Source: Loripinus fragilis (lineage: Eukaryota; Mollusca; Bivalvia; Lucinida; Lucinidae). Taken from it: 64,000 nt of DNA. The position numbers and the translations under genes were made by a program. How positions within the stretch are numbered: position 1 is the first letter of the stretch; each line of letters starts with the position of its first letter. The notes below the pieces were generated by a model. That model was not told the DNA's origin and did not search any database. It was given only the letters and a program-made list of their open reading frames with translations. This document shows, piece after piece, positions 9,569-21,600 of this stretch. The DNA lies in NCBI GenBank assembly GCA_964019695.1, contig OZ026531.1, forward strand, positions 10,072,593-10,136,592. Reading direction: 5' to 3'.

Positions 9569-11383
9569 ATGGAAGATATCGATGAAGAGTTAGATGCAGA
9601 AGAGTTAATTAATGAGAATTTAGATGTAGGTAGAAACATAGATCATGATCAGGCAGAACCAATTCAGGCCCGAGCAGAGACAAACACAGGTCGAAATATA
9701 GTAAGAAATCAGGTCCGGCAGGAAGCCAATACAGATCAGAATAATTAAAGAGACAACCATGTCCAAGAAGAAGCCAATACAGGTAGAATAGTCCAAAATA
9801 AAGCACAGCAGCAGTCAGGTAGAAATACAGATAATAGAGTAGAAAAACAGACAAAGAAGAAGCCAAATACGGATCATAGAGTAGAAAATCAGGCTCAGAA
9901 GAGACCAAATACAGGTAAAAGTGACAATAATAGAAAACAGACGCAAAATTCAATGGTAGATAATGTCAGAAAATTAGTAGATAGAAAGAATCAGGAGAAA
10001 GCTCAGACTTCAGGTAAAGGTAAGAAACCCCAAGGGAAAGGTAGTGCACTGCAGGAAAAGCAGACATTACAGCCTAAGACTAGTCCAACGGAAATAAGGC
10101 AGTCTGATTCTCGGCCATTGACTCCTGAACCACTTCCTGGTCCCTCTCATGAATCCAATGAGTCGTTAGCAAATCGGGAGAGACAGGATGGTCAGTTAAG
10201 AGAAGCTGTCAGTAACAAAATGTTTTCCGTCGAAGACATTGACAAGCTCCTCTCATCACGTAGAAGCAGTGGGATTCTGTATTACAGGGTAAAATGGAAG
10301 CATCCAGGTTCTGGATCCACCTGGGAATATGCTTCCTCCATCCCTCAGGTAATTATAAGAGAGTTTCATGCTTCCCGTACTATGTCAGGCAAGAAGAGAA
10401 GGCGTCCTTTGAAGGGTAAGCATAAATTCTTTGAAAAAAGGGGTAGTCAAAGCAGTAGTCAAGATACTTCAGATGAAACCCAAAGAGGAAATGGTAAGTT
10501 GCACCAAGAAGTGCAAAATTGCAGGTTGCACTCAGAAGTGCAAGGTTTAAATAGTTCACACACAGAAGTGCAAAGTAGATGTAGTTGTTTGCACCCAGAG
10601 GTGCAAAATTGTAGGTTGCACTCAGAAGTGCAAAATTGCAGGTCACACTCTGAAGTGCAAAATTGTAGGTTTCATTCTGAAGTGCAAAGTAGAAGTAATA
10701 GGTCACACTCAGAAAAGCATAGTTAAAACAAGCATTCACACACAGAAGTGCAAAGTCAAGATTATAAGATGCACACAGAAATGCAAAATGGAAATGGTAG
10801 TTCGCACCCACGAGTGCAAAATACACAACACAATGTTAAGTCGCACCCAAGAGTGGCAAGTGATGAAATGGAACATAGTAAGAAGAATAATTCACAGGAA
10901 AACAATGTTATGTCTGCATCAGAAACACACACAAATCAGGAAAATGAGCAAGATTTTGTAAACAGTAAACCAAGAATGGTAGGAGTAAAACTAATCAGAG
11001 ACAGGTCATTTTATTTGGTACAATATGGTTGCAATGAACCAGAACTTCAGTCAGTTAGTATGGCACATTGGTATGCAAGAGGTTTCATTACACATTTAAT
11101 TGAATTGAGAAGAGAAGATAGCATACAGAACAAGATAGATTTTATAAGAAACAAGAACAAAGTACCTCGGTTTGACCCACTTAAAACTGTCATGTCGGAT
11201 ACAATACATGAAGTTAGAAGAGCAGTTGATGGTTCTTGGGAGTTTCTGTTAACTTTCAGGAGTCTAGACTTGTCACCTCAATGGACATCTTTTGAAAATC
11301 TATCCCCAGACAGCATAAACAGGCTAATTTCAAGCCTACAAAGTGACTACTATAGAGCACTAGGGAAAAGACAGAGATACTGA
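9569..11383 (+). pseudogene. Third ORF of the Ty3 element with a chromodomain, broken by two stops
   Basis: The ATG at 9569 lies two bases after the pol stop, in a different frame. The frame runs to 11383 with TAA at 9746-9748 and TAA at 10724-10726. The N-terminal third is basic and rich in N, T, Q and K. At about 10220-10390 is a chromodomain (FSVEDIDKLL, ILYYRVKWKHPGSGSTWE), the histone-reading module that steers chromovirus integration. Next come ten-residue repeats of the type LHSEVQNCR (10500-10860), then two less certain chromo-like segments: VGVKLIRDRSFYLVQYG at about 10978-11115 and GSWEFLLTFRSLDLSPQW...FENLS at about 11230-11350. In chromoviruses the chromodomain is usually fused to integrase; here it is separate. 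Confidence 0.75.
10499..10860 (+). repeat. Array of hexaloop hairpins in the third ORF of the Ty3 element
   Basis: About eleven units, each a short self-complementary stem around six bases. Clean examples: TTGCAC/GTGCAA around CAAGAA (10499-10516) and around TCAGAA (10526-10543, 10616-10633); TTTGCAC/GTGCAAA around CCAGAG (10588-10607); GCAC/GTGC around CCACGA (10804-10817). Degenerate ones lie near 10555, 10643, 10668, 10737, 10770 and 10843. In frame they encode (L/S)H(S/P)EVQ-type repeats. Confidence 0.7.
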
Positions 11384-13232
11384 ATTTTGATTTCTTTAAG
11401 TATTTGAAATTTTATTGTAGCTGATATTATCAAATATAATGGAATTTTCAGTCAAAATTGCAGTTGTAGAGGTTCTTGGTATTTGTTAAGGCATAAATCT
11501 TTTATCTGATTTCATTGTCATGTTTTTAGATGTTTAATAGTGCTAGAGTGTAAAGTGTGGGCCCGCATATTGCACCAACCTTGCCTTAACAATGTCCAAC
11601 GTCAGACAGTTTACATCATAAATTTTAGGTACAAAATAGTTAATGTATGTAAGCAGTCAGATTGACTGCGTTTTTGACCAATACTAATCTTGTTGTTCAA
11701 AGTTTCAGTGCTGGAGGAGTGCCAGGATAGCCAAAACCAGTCAGTCACAGAACCATGCAGATGGAAACAGACGAAACCCTCCAGCCAGGATTTTCAAGTT
11801 TGCAGATTCTGAACCCCGATGACAAGAAACTCAATTTTAAAGTGCCAGGACTAATACGTTTAGAATAAGGAATCCAAGTGAAATATAAACAGTCAAGTAT
11901 ACCGGAACTCAAAACAAGTGATACAGTTATGATAAAAGACAATGATGCAGACACGCGTTTAGGGTTTAATTTTTGCATAGATAATCATTTAGTTTGAGCT
12001 TGTATATATATCAGTGTTGTTTGTATATATGTTATGTGTTTAAAATATAAAAAAAAAAAAATATAGAAAAAAAAATATAGTAAGGTACCGCTACCATTCT
12101 TAGTTTGGGGACAAACTAAATTGGGCGCGGGGGAACATATCACAAAGTAAAAATTTGATACATTTTGTTTTACTTAATAAAATGATAAATTTGCAATAAA
12201 ATTATTAATGTTAAGGTGAGAGAAAGATGAGAGAATGTGTTTTTAGTTTTTTCTGTATTATAGTGTGGGAGTCTGGATGGAAGAGTCTGAAATAGGGTTT
12301 TTGATGGAAAATTAGTTTAAAGATTTCATTTTAGCATTTTTTTATTTAAGGTTTAAGATTTTCATATTTTCCGAAAGTATTCTGTTCAAAACTGTGTTCT
12401 TGGCTTGGGGCTAAGTTTGGATATAAGATTGGAAATAATTTTGATGGCTTGAGAACTGTTTGGACTTTAGATTGAAGAAATTGACAACTTGATTTCTTAT
12501 CAGCCCTGGAGCAGCTATTACTTGTGATGTTTTATCACCTCTTGGCAAACTTAGATATTAGGGGTTAGAGGTGATCCTTTTGGTGACTAGCTTACTTTGG
12601 AGAACAATGGAAAGTGTTAATTAAGGAAAATGGTTGTAACCTCATGAGTGTTGATAACAATTTCTCACCCATTAAGCAGATTGGCTTCTAGCATAGTTTT
12701 GGCACAGGTCTGCAGTGAATTTTAAAATTAATTTCATTGGTTATAATTAGAGAATTGTTTGGTTGGTTAATTGTTATAGTATTTTTCATTGGCTGTTTTC
12801 GGACCTAGGGAGTTTTCCTGGGACCCAAATTTGAGGGTCCATCAGTCAGTCTTAACCTGGGAGCAGATCAGTCTAGATCTTCCTTCGAAACTGAATGATA
12901 GGAGGTTAACATGGTAGACTTTGCATAGACCGTGATTGTGGTTTTCTGTGTTTAGGTCTTATAAATCTTTGTTTAGCCTATAGGACAGTTTTTGGAAATG
13001 TGATGTGCTCAAATTTATAGACTATGAACTTCGGACCTAGGACATAAAATAAATAAAACAGGGCATTTTAGAATGGTGGAATCTTCAATTCGGTTAGCTA
13101 AATGAACACATAATTTTTGGAAAATTATATTGGCTGGATGACATTATAGGTTAAGGAAAATTCAGAAGAATTATTGTTTGTGATTTCGCGTTTAAATAAG
13201 TACAAACTTTTGAATATTTTGATTTACCGGAG
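11384..13232 (+). other. 3' untranslated region and probable 3' LTR of the Ty3 element
   Basis: No ORF of note. A purine- and G-rich stretch at about 12104-12135 (TTTGGGGACAAACTAAATTG, then GCGCGGGGGAA) could be the polypurine tract, placing the LTR from about 12136 to 13275. I could not confirm the left end because the 5' LTR is outside the window. A-tracts lie at about 12050-12075. Confidence 0.4.
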
Positions 13233-13275
13233 CAGTGAAAATCTAGAACTTGATAAGAACAGTGAATTCAACAGT
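13233..13275 (+). repeat. Second copy of the 43-bp LTR-like fragment
   Basis: Matches 1-43 with one mismatch and lies beyond the third ORF, as expected for the 3' LTR. The following bases differ from those at 44 onward. Confidence 0.55.
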
Positions 13276-16200
13276 CTGCATCCATCGCGTTTTAGGAACA
13301 TTTTTTCATTTATTAAAATTACAGAAAATTCAAATCGTCTCAGAGTGTTATTTCAATTAGTACTTAAGAACTGCGTCACAGGGTACCGAAAAGGGGAGAG
13401 ACATCCATATTCATTTATTCTAGTTTCTGGAGTGAGTTCTGGGTGCTGCCTATCTTGAGTCTAATTCCCCAAATTTAGTCAAGCGAGTGCGTTCACCCAG
13501 TCTCATCTCCAGATAGATACAAGGGGCTATAACTACTCAAACCCCTATACCCCCTTTTCGTGCCAGGTGACACATGTTTTACTGTATTGACTACCTACAT
13601 GTACTTTCTGTTTCATGGAGTTCATAGACTTGCTGTAAGATGAATATTATTATTAAAGTGAGATTTTTTCACAACTAAAAAGGATGGGTCCACTGGGCCC
13701 ACTGCCTTTGAAAGTGATGGGCCATATTTTGAAATCATGGGACAATGACCCGGACCCACCATAAATCTGAAGGCCTGTATACTCCTCAAAATAATTGAAG
13801 GACCAATACTATCAATTATAACATTGATACATTTTGTGTAGAACATATTTTGAAAATCAATTTTATATCTAGCCTAAATTTTGCGGACATCTTTGACGTG
13901 TTATTGCCAAATGAAACAGCAAAAAGAATATGGTAGAAAATGTTACTAACAAGGATTTTTTGTCATTTTAAAACTTGACCAAAATGTATTGGAATGTCAT
14001 TTTTTATGTGTGGTCCATGGACCACAGAACTGCATGAAATGAATGGAAAATGCTTTTAGATGTTGAAATCTCTGTTTTCACATGATTTTATGGTGTTTTA
14101 ATCCTGTCAATACCATCCATCTCTTCCTGTGAGAGAAAATTGCCCTTTTTGGCTCTGGCGTAATGGCCAGACAATGGATTCAGACAACTGGTTTTGGCGT
14201 TTGTCTGTGAAAATCTTTAAGCGATTCGTCGGGACATCTTTCTAACACTCAACGGCGTAGAATGACGATTGAAAATCTGTTTCTTGATGGCCAAGTACAC
14301 ACATTGTTTTCAGAAAACAAATCAATGTCAAAACTCCATCGTCAGAGATGAAAATGCTTGCTTCCCATATATTGAAACTGTTTGAAGAATATTTTGCATG
14401 TAAGCTGAACTGTTTAAAACAAAGTTTAATTTGATGTCACTTTCACCCTACTCGAATTACCACAGAAGAATTTCTTTACCCCACCCACTGCCTTTTGAAA
14501 GTGTGTTTTTGAGGGTATGTGCATTTTAGACACAGTTATGGCAGAATTAGGCATGGTAATCATTAAATATGATTCTTGACTTATGGACATAAAGAATAGA
14601 AAGATTTGGGCCAAGTTTTACAGAATTAAAATGTTTGAGTAAATTGTACTCGCGTTTTAAAATTTGGTCCTTTAATTATTTTGAGGAGTATATATAAAAA
14701 AAAACAAAAAAACACGGCCACCAGGGGTGGGCCAATCATTGATTTTATAATATGGCTGTTTTATCGCCGAATATTGTCATTCCTGATCCAAAAATGGGCT
14801 ATATATTCCCAATTTTCTGCATTATTTTCCTAACAAATTTTGGGACTTATCATCTTCTTATGTGTTGCATTCCTATCTGATTTGAGCATTCTGTGTACAT
14901 GTGACGCCACTCAGGGGGTGTCTGTGCTCCCTAAAAATAATGCATTGATCTCCCCAAATCCCTTAAAAAAATCCTCAGCTCCCTGAAAGTATTTGCCTTT
15001 GCTCCCCAGATCCCTAAAATCAATTCAGCTTCTCCCCCAAATCCCCCAAAATAAAAGCCAATTCTCCCTAAAATGTATTTTTCTCCCATTGGAGAACTTG
15101 ACATGTGCAGACAATGAACAACTTCTTGTTTATAAATATACGTAGAGTGTAAACAAAAGAAGCACAATGTGAATTACAATGGTTCTGTGAGAACTTCAAC
15201 CTATTTCCAATCCTAAGCTATTTCACCCAAAGTCATTTCTGACCCTGTGCCATTTTAACACAATTTCGGACCCTAATTTTGTTGGTTTTGTTAAAGTGGC
15301 TGAATTTGTAGTTGGAGGGCCCTGGTGGTAGCCTGGTTTTGCCTGATTCCGGAGTGGTGACCTCTCATTCTGTTGTGGTTACTAGTGGAGTATAATGTAT
15401 ACATTATGTGCATTGTTTAACCCAAAAGCCTATTTTCATTATCTTAACTTCAATTTTACGTTTTCAGCGTTTTATGAGCTTTTAAAAAGTACCGCCACTT
15501 TATCAACTTTTTCCATTTTGTATGATGTTTAGAATGCATTTTGACAATGTTTCAGGATTTTTGAACTCCGTAGTTGCTGCCTACTTCCATTTAGCGACGT
15601 CAAGCGTTAAAATTACATGCTGATATGTGTATACTGCAAAGCTTAAAATTCATACGCGATTTAAGTAAAGTGTATCCAATTGGCACTATAACAAGGTAGA
15701 TAGCACACACTAAACGGCGACAGACGTTGACAAAGAAACAACAGTTACTATTCATAGTTTACGTTGTTTCTTAATTGGCGTTAAAATCGGTTTATTCCGC
15801 TTTTACCCTTTAACGTGACGCGAAACACAAGTTCTGATTTTTGGAAATGCATTCTCTTACAATGATTGGTTGACTCCAAGTCATTTCAGTTTCTAAAAAT
15901 TGCTTAAACAAAGAAAAAAACACTTCCGTTTAAATAACGTCAAAAGCACAAATTAAAACCTCCATATCATACGTCACAACAAGAAATTGCAAAATTTTAA
16001 AATGCACTTTTGTTTGTAGTAGTATTGGCCTTGCAATTTTCAAAAAAATATCAAGACACACTATTGAGGCAAAAGTGATGACAAAGGTATTTTTGACATC
16101 GTGACGTCATGTTCTATAGTTGATAAATATATTTTTTTCGAAGAATACTTTCCAATGTCTTGTTGTTAAAATAAGCATAAAGGCTTAAGTCTATAATTTG

Positions 16201-16317
16201 TTATTCACGAGTTTGAAGCAAGTAAAATGTGTCAGGTTTCTTTAGTAGTTCAGTATACATTATTGACAAGCTGGTGTACGATGTGGTACATTCATACATT
16301 TAGATAAACAAAATTTT
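13276..16317. other. Intergenic sequence without a recognisable gene
   Basis: AT-rich, no convincing coding frame. The strings CTCCAAAATAATTGAAGG-type (about 13780-13800) and its inverse CCTTTAATTATTTTGAGG (about 14668-14685) are inverted copies that may bound a ~900-bp element. A CT/CCC-rich patch with repeated CTCCCTAAAAT-type strings lies at 14935-15085. Confidence 0.4.
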
Positions 16318-16455
16318 TTAGCGTAAAATTGTAAATATTTTCACATGTTTGTTTTGGGTACTTAAAAGATCCGTCTCGATGAGACAGTTCTTTTGAGTAC
16401 CCACAACATATGTTTTGGTTGGGAAATGAGAAAATGAATTATGGTATGCACTCTT
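16318..16455. mobile_element. Palindromic MITE family 1 (copy 1)
   Basis: A nearly full-length palindrome of ~140 bp. The core here is ACTTAAAAGATCCGTCTCGA then TGAGACAGTTCTTTTGAG, with outer parts carrying AAAACATATG-type arms. Six further copies: 17000-17098, 18030-18170, 20829-20973, 31520-31660, 47812-47955, 54228-54362. Confidence 0.8.
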
Positions 16456-16999
16456 AACTAAAGGCCTGTAAAGGCGGCGCCTCATGAATGCGTAATTAGG
16501 ACTAGTCAACCTGAGGCATAGGTAAAAGCTGAAAAGGAGGCGTGGTTTTGTTCAAAAGTAACTGTATCAGCTTGTGCCACCACATCAGTCATTATTTAGT
16601 CCTTAAAACGCCAGCAAAATAACTGCATCTGAAAATGTCTATTTAACATAAGCAGGGAGGCAAACATTGTTGACCCAGATCAGATTGCTCCTACAGGAGC
16701 AGTCTGATCTGGGTCCACACTGTTTATCTACATGTATGAGGCTTCAAATAGTTAAGTGGACGGCAAAAAAAATTTTGTGATTATTCACTTAAAGGGTTAA
16801 TAAATGTGAGTTCAGTGTGTATACGGTTAGGATTTTCATGAAATGCACGCACGTTTGCGTGGCTCAACAAGCTTATTAACTCTTTACCAAATTATAAACA
16901 GAACCTGATTTCCCTTCCTTAGCAGATAAAATAGCCGAACCACGCCCAGATATGAATATTAAAGTTGCCGCCTTTACAGTAAGCGAAAAGTCAAGTAAT

Positions 17000-17098
17000 A
17001 ACTGAATTTTTTTTTTATTCCTCAACCATGCTGTCACCTGTGGGTGCTCAAAAAACACTCTCAATAAGATGGTTCTTTGGAGCACCCAAAACACAGGG
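17000..17098. mobile_element. Palindromic MITE family 1 (copy 2, truncated)
   Basis: Core GGGTGCTCAAAAAACACTCT / GGTTCTTTGGAGCACCC; the arms are shorter than in other copies. Confidence 0.65.
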
Positions 17099-17104
17099 AC
17101 CAAG

Positions 17105-17445
17105 CTGGCCCAGAATTTTAGGGAGAAGTGACTTCTCCCTGCAGGAAAATCAGGGAGAAGTGACAGGCAGATAGGGAGAAGTTATAGTGCATAATTACGG
17201 CATTTTCTGTCAATTTAGAAGGAAATAAGCCATTACACATACTATTGCCATTTAATGGAAGGAGAAACACGATGCAGTGGTAGTATATTGTCACCACAGC
17301 TTGCATTTGTGTGGTGACAGAATGAAAATGAATCTCCCTAAAAAAAAAAATTTTTTTTTTTTTTTAGGGAGACTCCCACTTCTCCCTGGGTACCATTTAG
17401 GGCGAAATTTCGGCCCCTAGGGCGACTATTTCGCCCTAGTCGCCC
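17105..17445. repeat. Repeat cluster with recurring AGGGAGAAGTGAC and CTCCCTAAAA strings
   Basis: The string GGGAGAAGT recurs at 17121, 17151 and 17174, and inverted CTCCCT strings occur at 17335 and 17380 around an A/T tract at 17340-17365. Probably a decayed fold-back element; a related patch lies at 14935-15085. Confidence 0.45.
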
Positions 17446-17488
17446 CCTAGCTTGATCCCTGAAACATATGTGTAAACTGATAGACAAT

Positions 17489-17768
17489 GGGCCCTGTAGC
17501 GCAACCAGTAGCAAGTCTGACTGCAGATCCAGGGGTCGCGATCCCATACTTAAGTGGAGATTGATCATACAATAATTTTTACAGTCATTCTCCTCCTTCT
17601 ACTGATTCAGAAAGGGTTGTAGTCAGTTACAAGCGAAAGTACTGGTAAACAGCTTAGTAAAGCTTGCCCACGAAAAAGTATGGTTAGGTGAACAGGCACT
17701 CTCGACATGACCATAGCTCAGACTTATCTGTTGACTGAAACTTAAAGAATCAAACCAAACAAATAAAT
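17489..17768 (+). mobile_element. tRNA-derived SINE, group B
   Basis: The head GGGCCCTGTAGCGCA and the remnant GATCCAGGGGTCGCGATCCC of the B-box region match the copies at 47145-47417, 48536-48865 and 48996-49319. The shared body has GGTCATTCTCCTCCTTC, GTTACAAGCGAAAGTA and GACCATAGCT, and ends in an A/C-rich CAAA tail. Confidence 0.75.
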
Positions 17769-18029
17769 ATAGATATTAGAGATAATAACAGTTTTACACT
17801 AAAAAATTTACTTAACTGGACCAATGTGATGTCTTGATTTTTATTTTGAACCAGAACACCGAGAGTTAGGTTTTCTTGCGGCGAGGCCCATCCATATAAA
17901 CTCAACATTAACTCACCATTACCAAGGTCGTACCAAGCTGCTAGGCAACTTCTAAAGACCCATTTGGAGTAACTTTATTGGCTGGGTCAACTATTTTTAG
18001 TTTTCCCTGGCCTTTAGTTAAAGAGTGTA

Positions 18030-18170
18030 TAACAGGAAAATAATTTTCTTATTTCTCAACTAAAACATATGCTGTGGTTACTCAAAAGAACCATCTCAAT
18101 GAGATGGTTCTTTTGAGCACCCAAAATATATGCTAAAAATTATGGGTAAAAAAATGTTACAATTTTACAC
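18030..18170. mobile_element. Palindromic MITE family 1 (copy 3)
   Basis: Near-perfect core ACTCAAAAGAACCATCTCAA / TGAGATGGTTCTTTTGAG at about 18080-18120. Confidence 0.8.
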
Positions 18171-18208
18171 TATTTTTTTTTTGTTTAACTAAACCTGTGT
18201 TTCCAATA

Positions 18209-18447
18209 TGAGCCAGTGCATGAGATTTTCAACAATGTGGTATATGCGACCAGCAAAGCCTCAGATCAGCCTGCGCATATGCGCAGTCTGATCAGAGCCT
18301 TTGCTAGTCGCTTGAGTATTCTATGATTGTTTAGCTACTGACTGAACACCATTTGCCGTTTCTAAGCTTAAAAGGAAGCTGCAGATGCTCGTCCGAGTCT
18401 ACACATGTCCAAATACCACATTGTTGGAAATCACATGTCACGGCTCA
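18209..18447. mobile_element. Fold-back MITE family 2, ending 17 bp before exon 1
   Basis: Inverted ends TGAGCCAGTGCATGAGATTT (left) and its counterpart ending ACATGTCACGGCTCA (right). The interior has GCGACCAGCAAAGCCTCAG and CTTTGCTAGTCGC. The right end is directly followed by the pyrimidine tract and AG that precede the first coding exon of the WD40 gene. Confidence 0.8.
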
Positions 18448-18464
18448 TATGTTATCTTTTGCAG

Positions 18465-18655
18465 ACAGGTTAAGAGTTATTCTACCACCAACTTGAATTA
18501 TGGTGAAGAAAGTACCAAGTGACAAGCAGGAATTGTCGTTTGGCACACGCTGGGATAAACTTCGGACATGGCATCTGCTGAAAGATGAAATTGAAGCGAA
18601 GTGTCAGGAGCCAGAGAAGTTTGATTGTGGAATTACGATAGACATAGGCCCACAG
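18465..18655 (+). CDS. WD40 gene exon 1 (5' UTR end plus first 52 codons)
   Basis: Acceptor TTTTGCAG ends at 18464, so at least one untranslated exon lies upstream. Coding starts at ATG 18500 (MVKKVPSDKQELSFGTRWDK) and ends at the donor GTATTT after DIGPQ, phase 0. A TGA in frame at 18494 excludes an upstream start in this exon. Confidence 0.8.
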
Positions 18656-21600
18656 GTATTTCTGATGCAAGATTGTTTAACTCTTTCCTTGCTAGTGGCA
18701 ACTTGTCACCTGCAAAGTCGTCTGCTAATAATCTATTGAGTCTACCCGTGAGATTTTAGTAATTATTGCATATTCTTAACTCTTGACTTGTTGGGGGCAA
18801 CTTTTGTCTTATGCTGATAACTTTTGCAAATAGTTTGGATCCAGATCAGGACTGACATAATGTGGAACCTGATCTGGTACCAAACTGTTTGACCCTCTCT
18901 GATTGTTTGTTTGTTTTGTTGCTTTACGTCCCAAGTCAACAGCTATGGTCATTGCGGGACGGTCAGTTCACCTAACCACACTTTTTCCTGGACAGGCTTG
19001 AACAAGCGGTTAACCAGTAATTTGTGCACATACTTTCGCTTGTAACTGACAACAACCCTTTTTGAATGATCCTCTCTGATAGTGTTCCTGAAAGGATTTT
19101 TTGAAAAAGTTCATTTTGAAAAAAGTCAACAAGGCTTGAAAACTTACCCGAAAGTCAGCAGACAACAACAAGGCATGAAAACTTACCCAGTATCCAAAGA
19201 GTTAACTTTTTACCTCATGGAGATGCCTTTTAACACTTTTGCAAACAGAGCAGACCTAGATCAGGCAGCTCTTGTAAGAACTGCCTTGTCAGGGTCTACT
19301 CTATTTGCTTATAAGTAAATATGGTCATTGATAAGCTAGGGGTCTTTCATGCAATCCAAACATCTATGTGTCTTGATCCACATCTGAATTAAGGGTGAGG
19401 TTGGCGCCGTTAAACCGGTTTTAGCCCTCCAGTAAAATATTTTACTGACCATTCCAAGGCGGTACTCCTTTTGTGGATCTTTTATGTTTTTGCTCTGTCT
19501 TGGGTTTGCTATGTCTTTGTGCGCGTCTGTTTATATGTGCTTTGTGGTCACCTGCTGGGAAAGGGCTGGCTCTTGGCTCTTGTTTGTGGTGTCTAACTGT
19601 GAGTTTGTCACTTTCCCATTGGTATCCTGGGTCAGGTGTGGTTCTTGATTGTATTGATTCCTGATCTTTGCACCCTATTTGGAGTTGGTGTTGTTCCTTT
19701 GAAATTGAACGGTAAATTGTCATTCTCTTAGGTGTCAGCATGTGTATATGAGCATGGAGAACTCCTGTCAGACTGCACAATTGTACAGACTTGTCTGAGC
19801 CTTTGCTACCCACCTATGTGATAATGAGCGATAACTAGTGTAGTAGTCTAGAAATTATGTGTTTGTGGCAATGATGACTCAGGCAAAATCTTTTTTTTGA
19901 CACACATGAATTGGAGCTGACAGATATATATTGGATTTTAGCCACAAAACTTGCAAGATAAAAATTACATGAGAAAAGTCCTGATCAAATGTTCATGAAA
20001 TAAGCAAATCTGCTCGGTCCCTGATTTCAAAATTCTGTTAAATACCGAGAATTTTTGGCTATCTCTAGTCCCCTCTGTAGGTAATAATACTCATAGTTGG
20101 CATTACTAAAAAAATCTTGTAATTCATATATTCCATATTTAACCTTTTCCTTTATGAATATTTATGCTAAGCTCCACCCACTTAGAATAACTTATAAACT
20201 TTGTACATAGAAAAAAGACTGACTTATCAGGTCCACTAGCGTAGGATCATATCACCACACAAAAGTTGTCATCTCCAGCACTTGACTTTGATCTTTGTTA
20301 TTACAGTTACTACAGACTCTGCGGCACAGAAGTTTACTGCGATGTGTGAACCATGTCAACACTAAGCTTGGTGAGGTATTTACCACACACTATAATAAGG
20401 GAGCTGTTCAAAGGATAAGTGTCTGGTTGCTGGAGTCCAAGAGTAAAGAAAGTGTTTCAAAACATGTTGGGTATGTATATTTCTGTAAACTCAACTGAAA
20501 CCTGTTAATTGTCTTAGCAGGGGTTTGCACATGTCCTCATGATGAGCAGGGACAACTGACTTAACCATATACATATACCATTGCATGCAGTCACAGGACT
20601 TTAGTGGGAGCGCAGTGGCTCAGTGATAGAGTGCATGACTAGAGACAGAAGGGCCTCAGGTTCGAGCCTCACCAGGGTCACTGCGTTGTGTCCTTGAGCA
20701 AGAATATTAATCCAAGCTTAGTACTGGTTCAACCCAGGAAGACCCATCCCTATATAACTGAAAGATTGTTGATGGGACAAAAAGAATCAAATCAAACAAA
20801 CAAAATAGGACTTTAGTTAAGAATGTGTACCAAAAAAAAAATATTTTTTTTATTTCTCAACCAAAATATATGTTGTGGGCACTCAAAAGAACCGTCTCAA
20901 TGAGATGGTTCTTTTGAGCGCCCAAAACATACGTTAAAACTGATGGATAAGAAAATATTTACAATTTTAAACTCAAAAATGTTGTTTATCTAAACCTATG
21001 CAGTCACATTAAGTTTGGCTAATAGAAGCCTGGAAGCTTAAGGTCTAAGCACTGTAGAACTCTTTTAACTCTCCTACCGTCATCTGCTGATGACTTTTGC
21101 AAACAGTTTAGATCCAGATGAGGCTGGACAATACCAGGGTGCAAACAGTTAAGTTTGGCTAATTGATGGTTTCTTAAAGCATTGATGAGCTCTAATTGTT
21201 CTAATCAGTTCTATTACATTCATTTAGTTAATTACCACTAATTACTTTATAATGATGTGTGAATGATATCCTGAAATGTGTGCAAATGAAAGAATAAAAA
21301 TGCAGAAATAATAACTGAGCCGCGACATGAGATTCCCAACAATGTGGTATGTGCGACCAGAAAGCCTCAGATCAGCCTGCGCATATGCGTAGTCTGATCA
21401 GAGCCTTTAAGGCACCACAATTTTATACTTATTATCTTAAACTAATATATTTAGTAATGGACTCTGTCATTTCAGAAGTAGAATTTAAACGTGTAAATCA
21501 GTATTTTTCTTAAGTTTTCAGTCCTTGAAAACAATAGGAAAGTCTTTTAGAAGTCCTTGCAAAGGCCTTGAATTTTACACAATCTTGCCTGTATGAACCC

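Noticed and set aside
9609..10826. Long - strand frames opposite the Ty3 third ORF
   Set aside because: Shadow translations of the repetitive + strand ORF, rich in Y, F and L, with no independent support.
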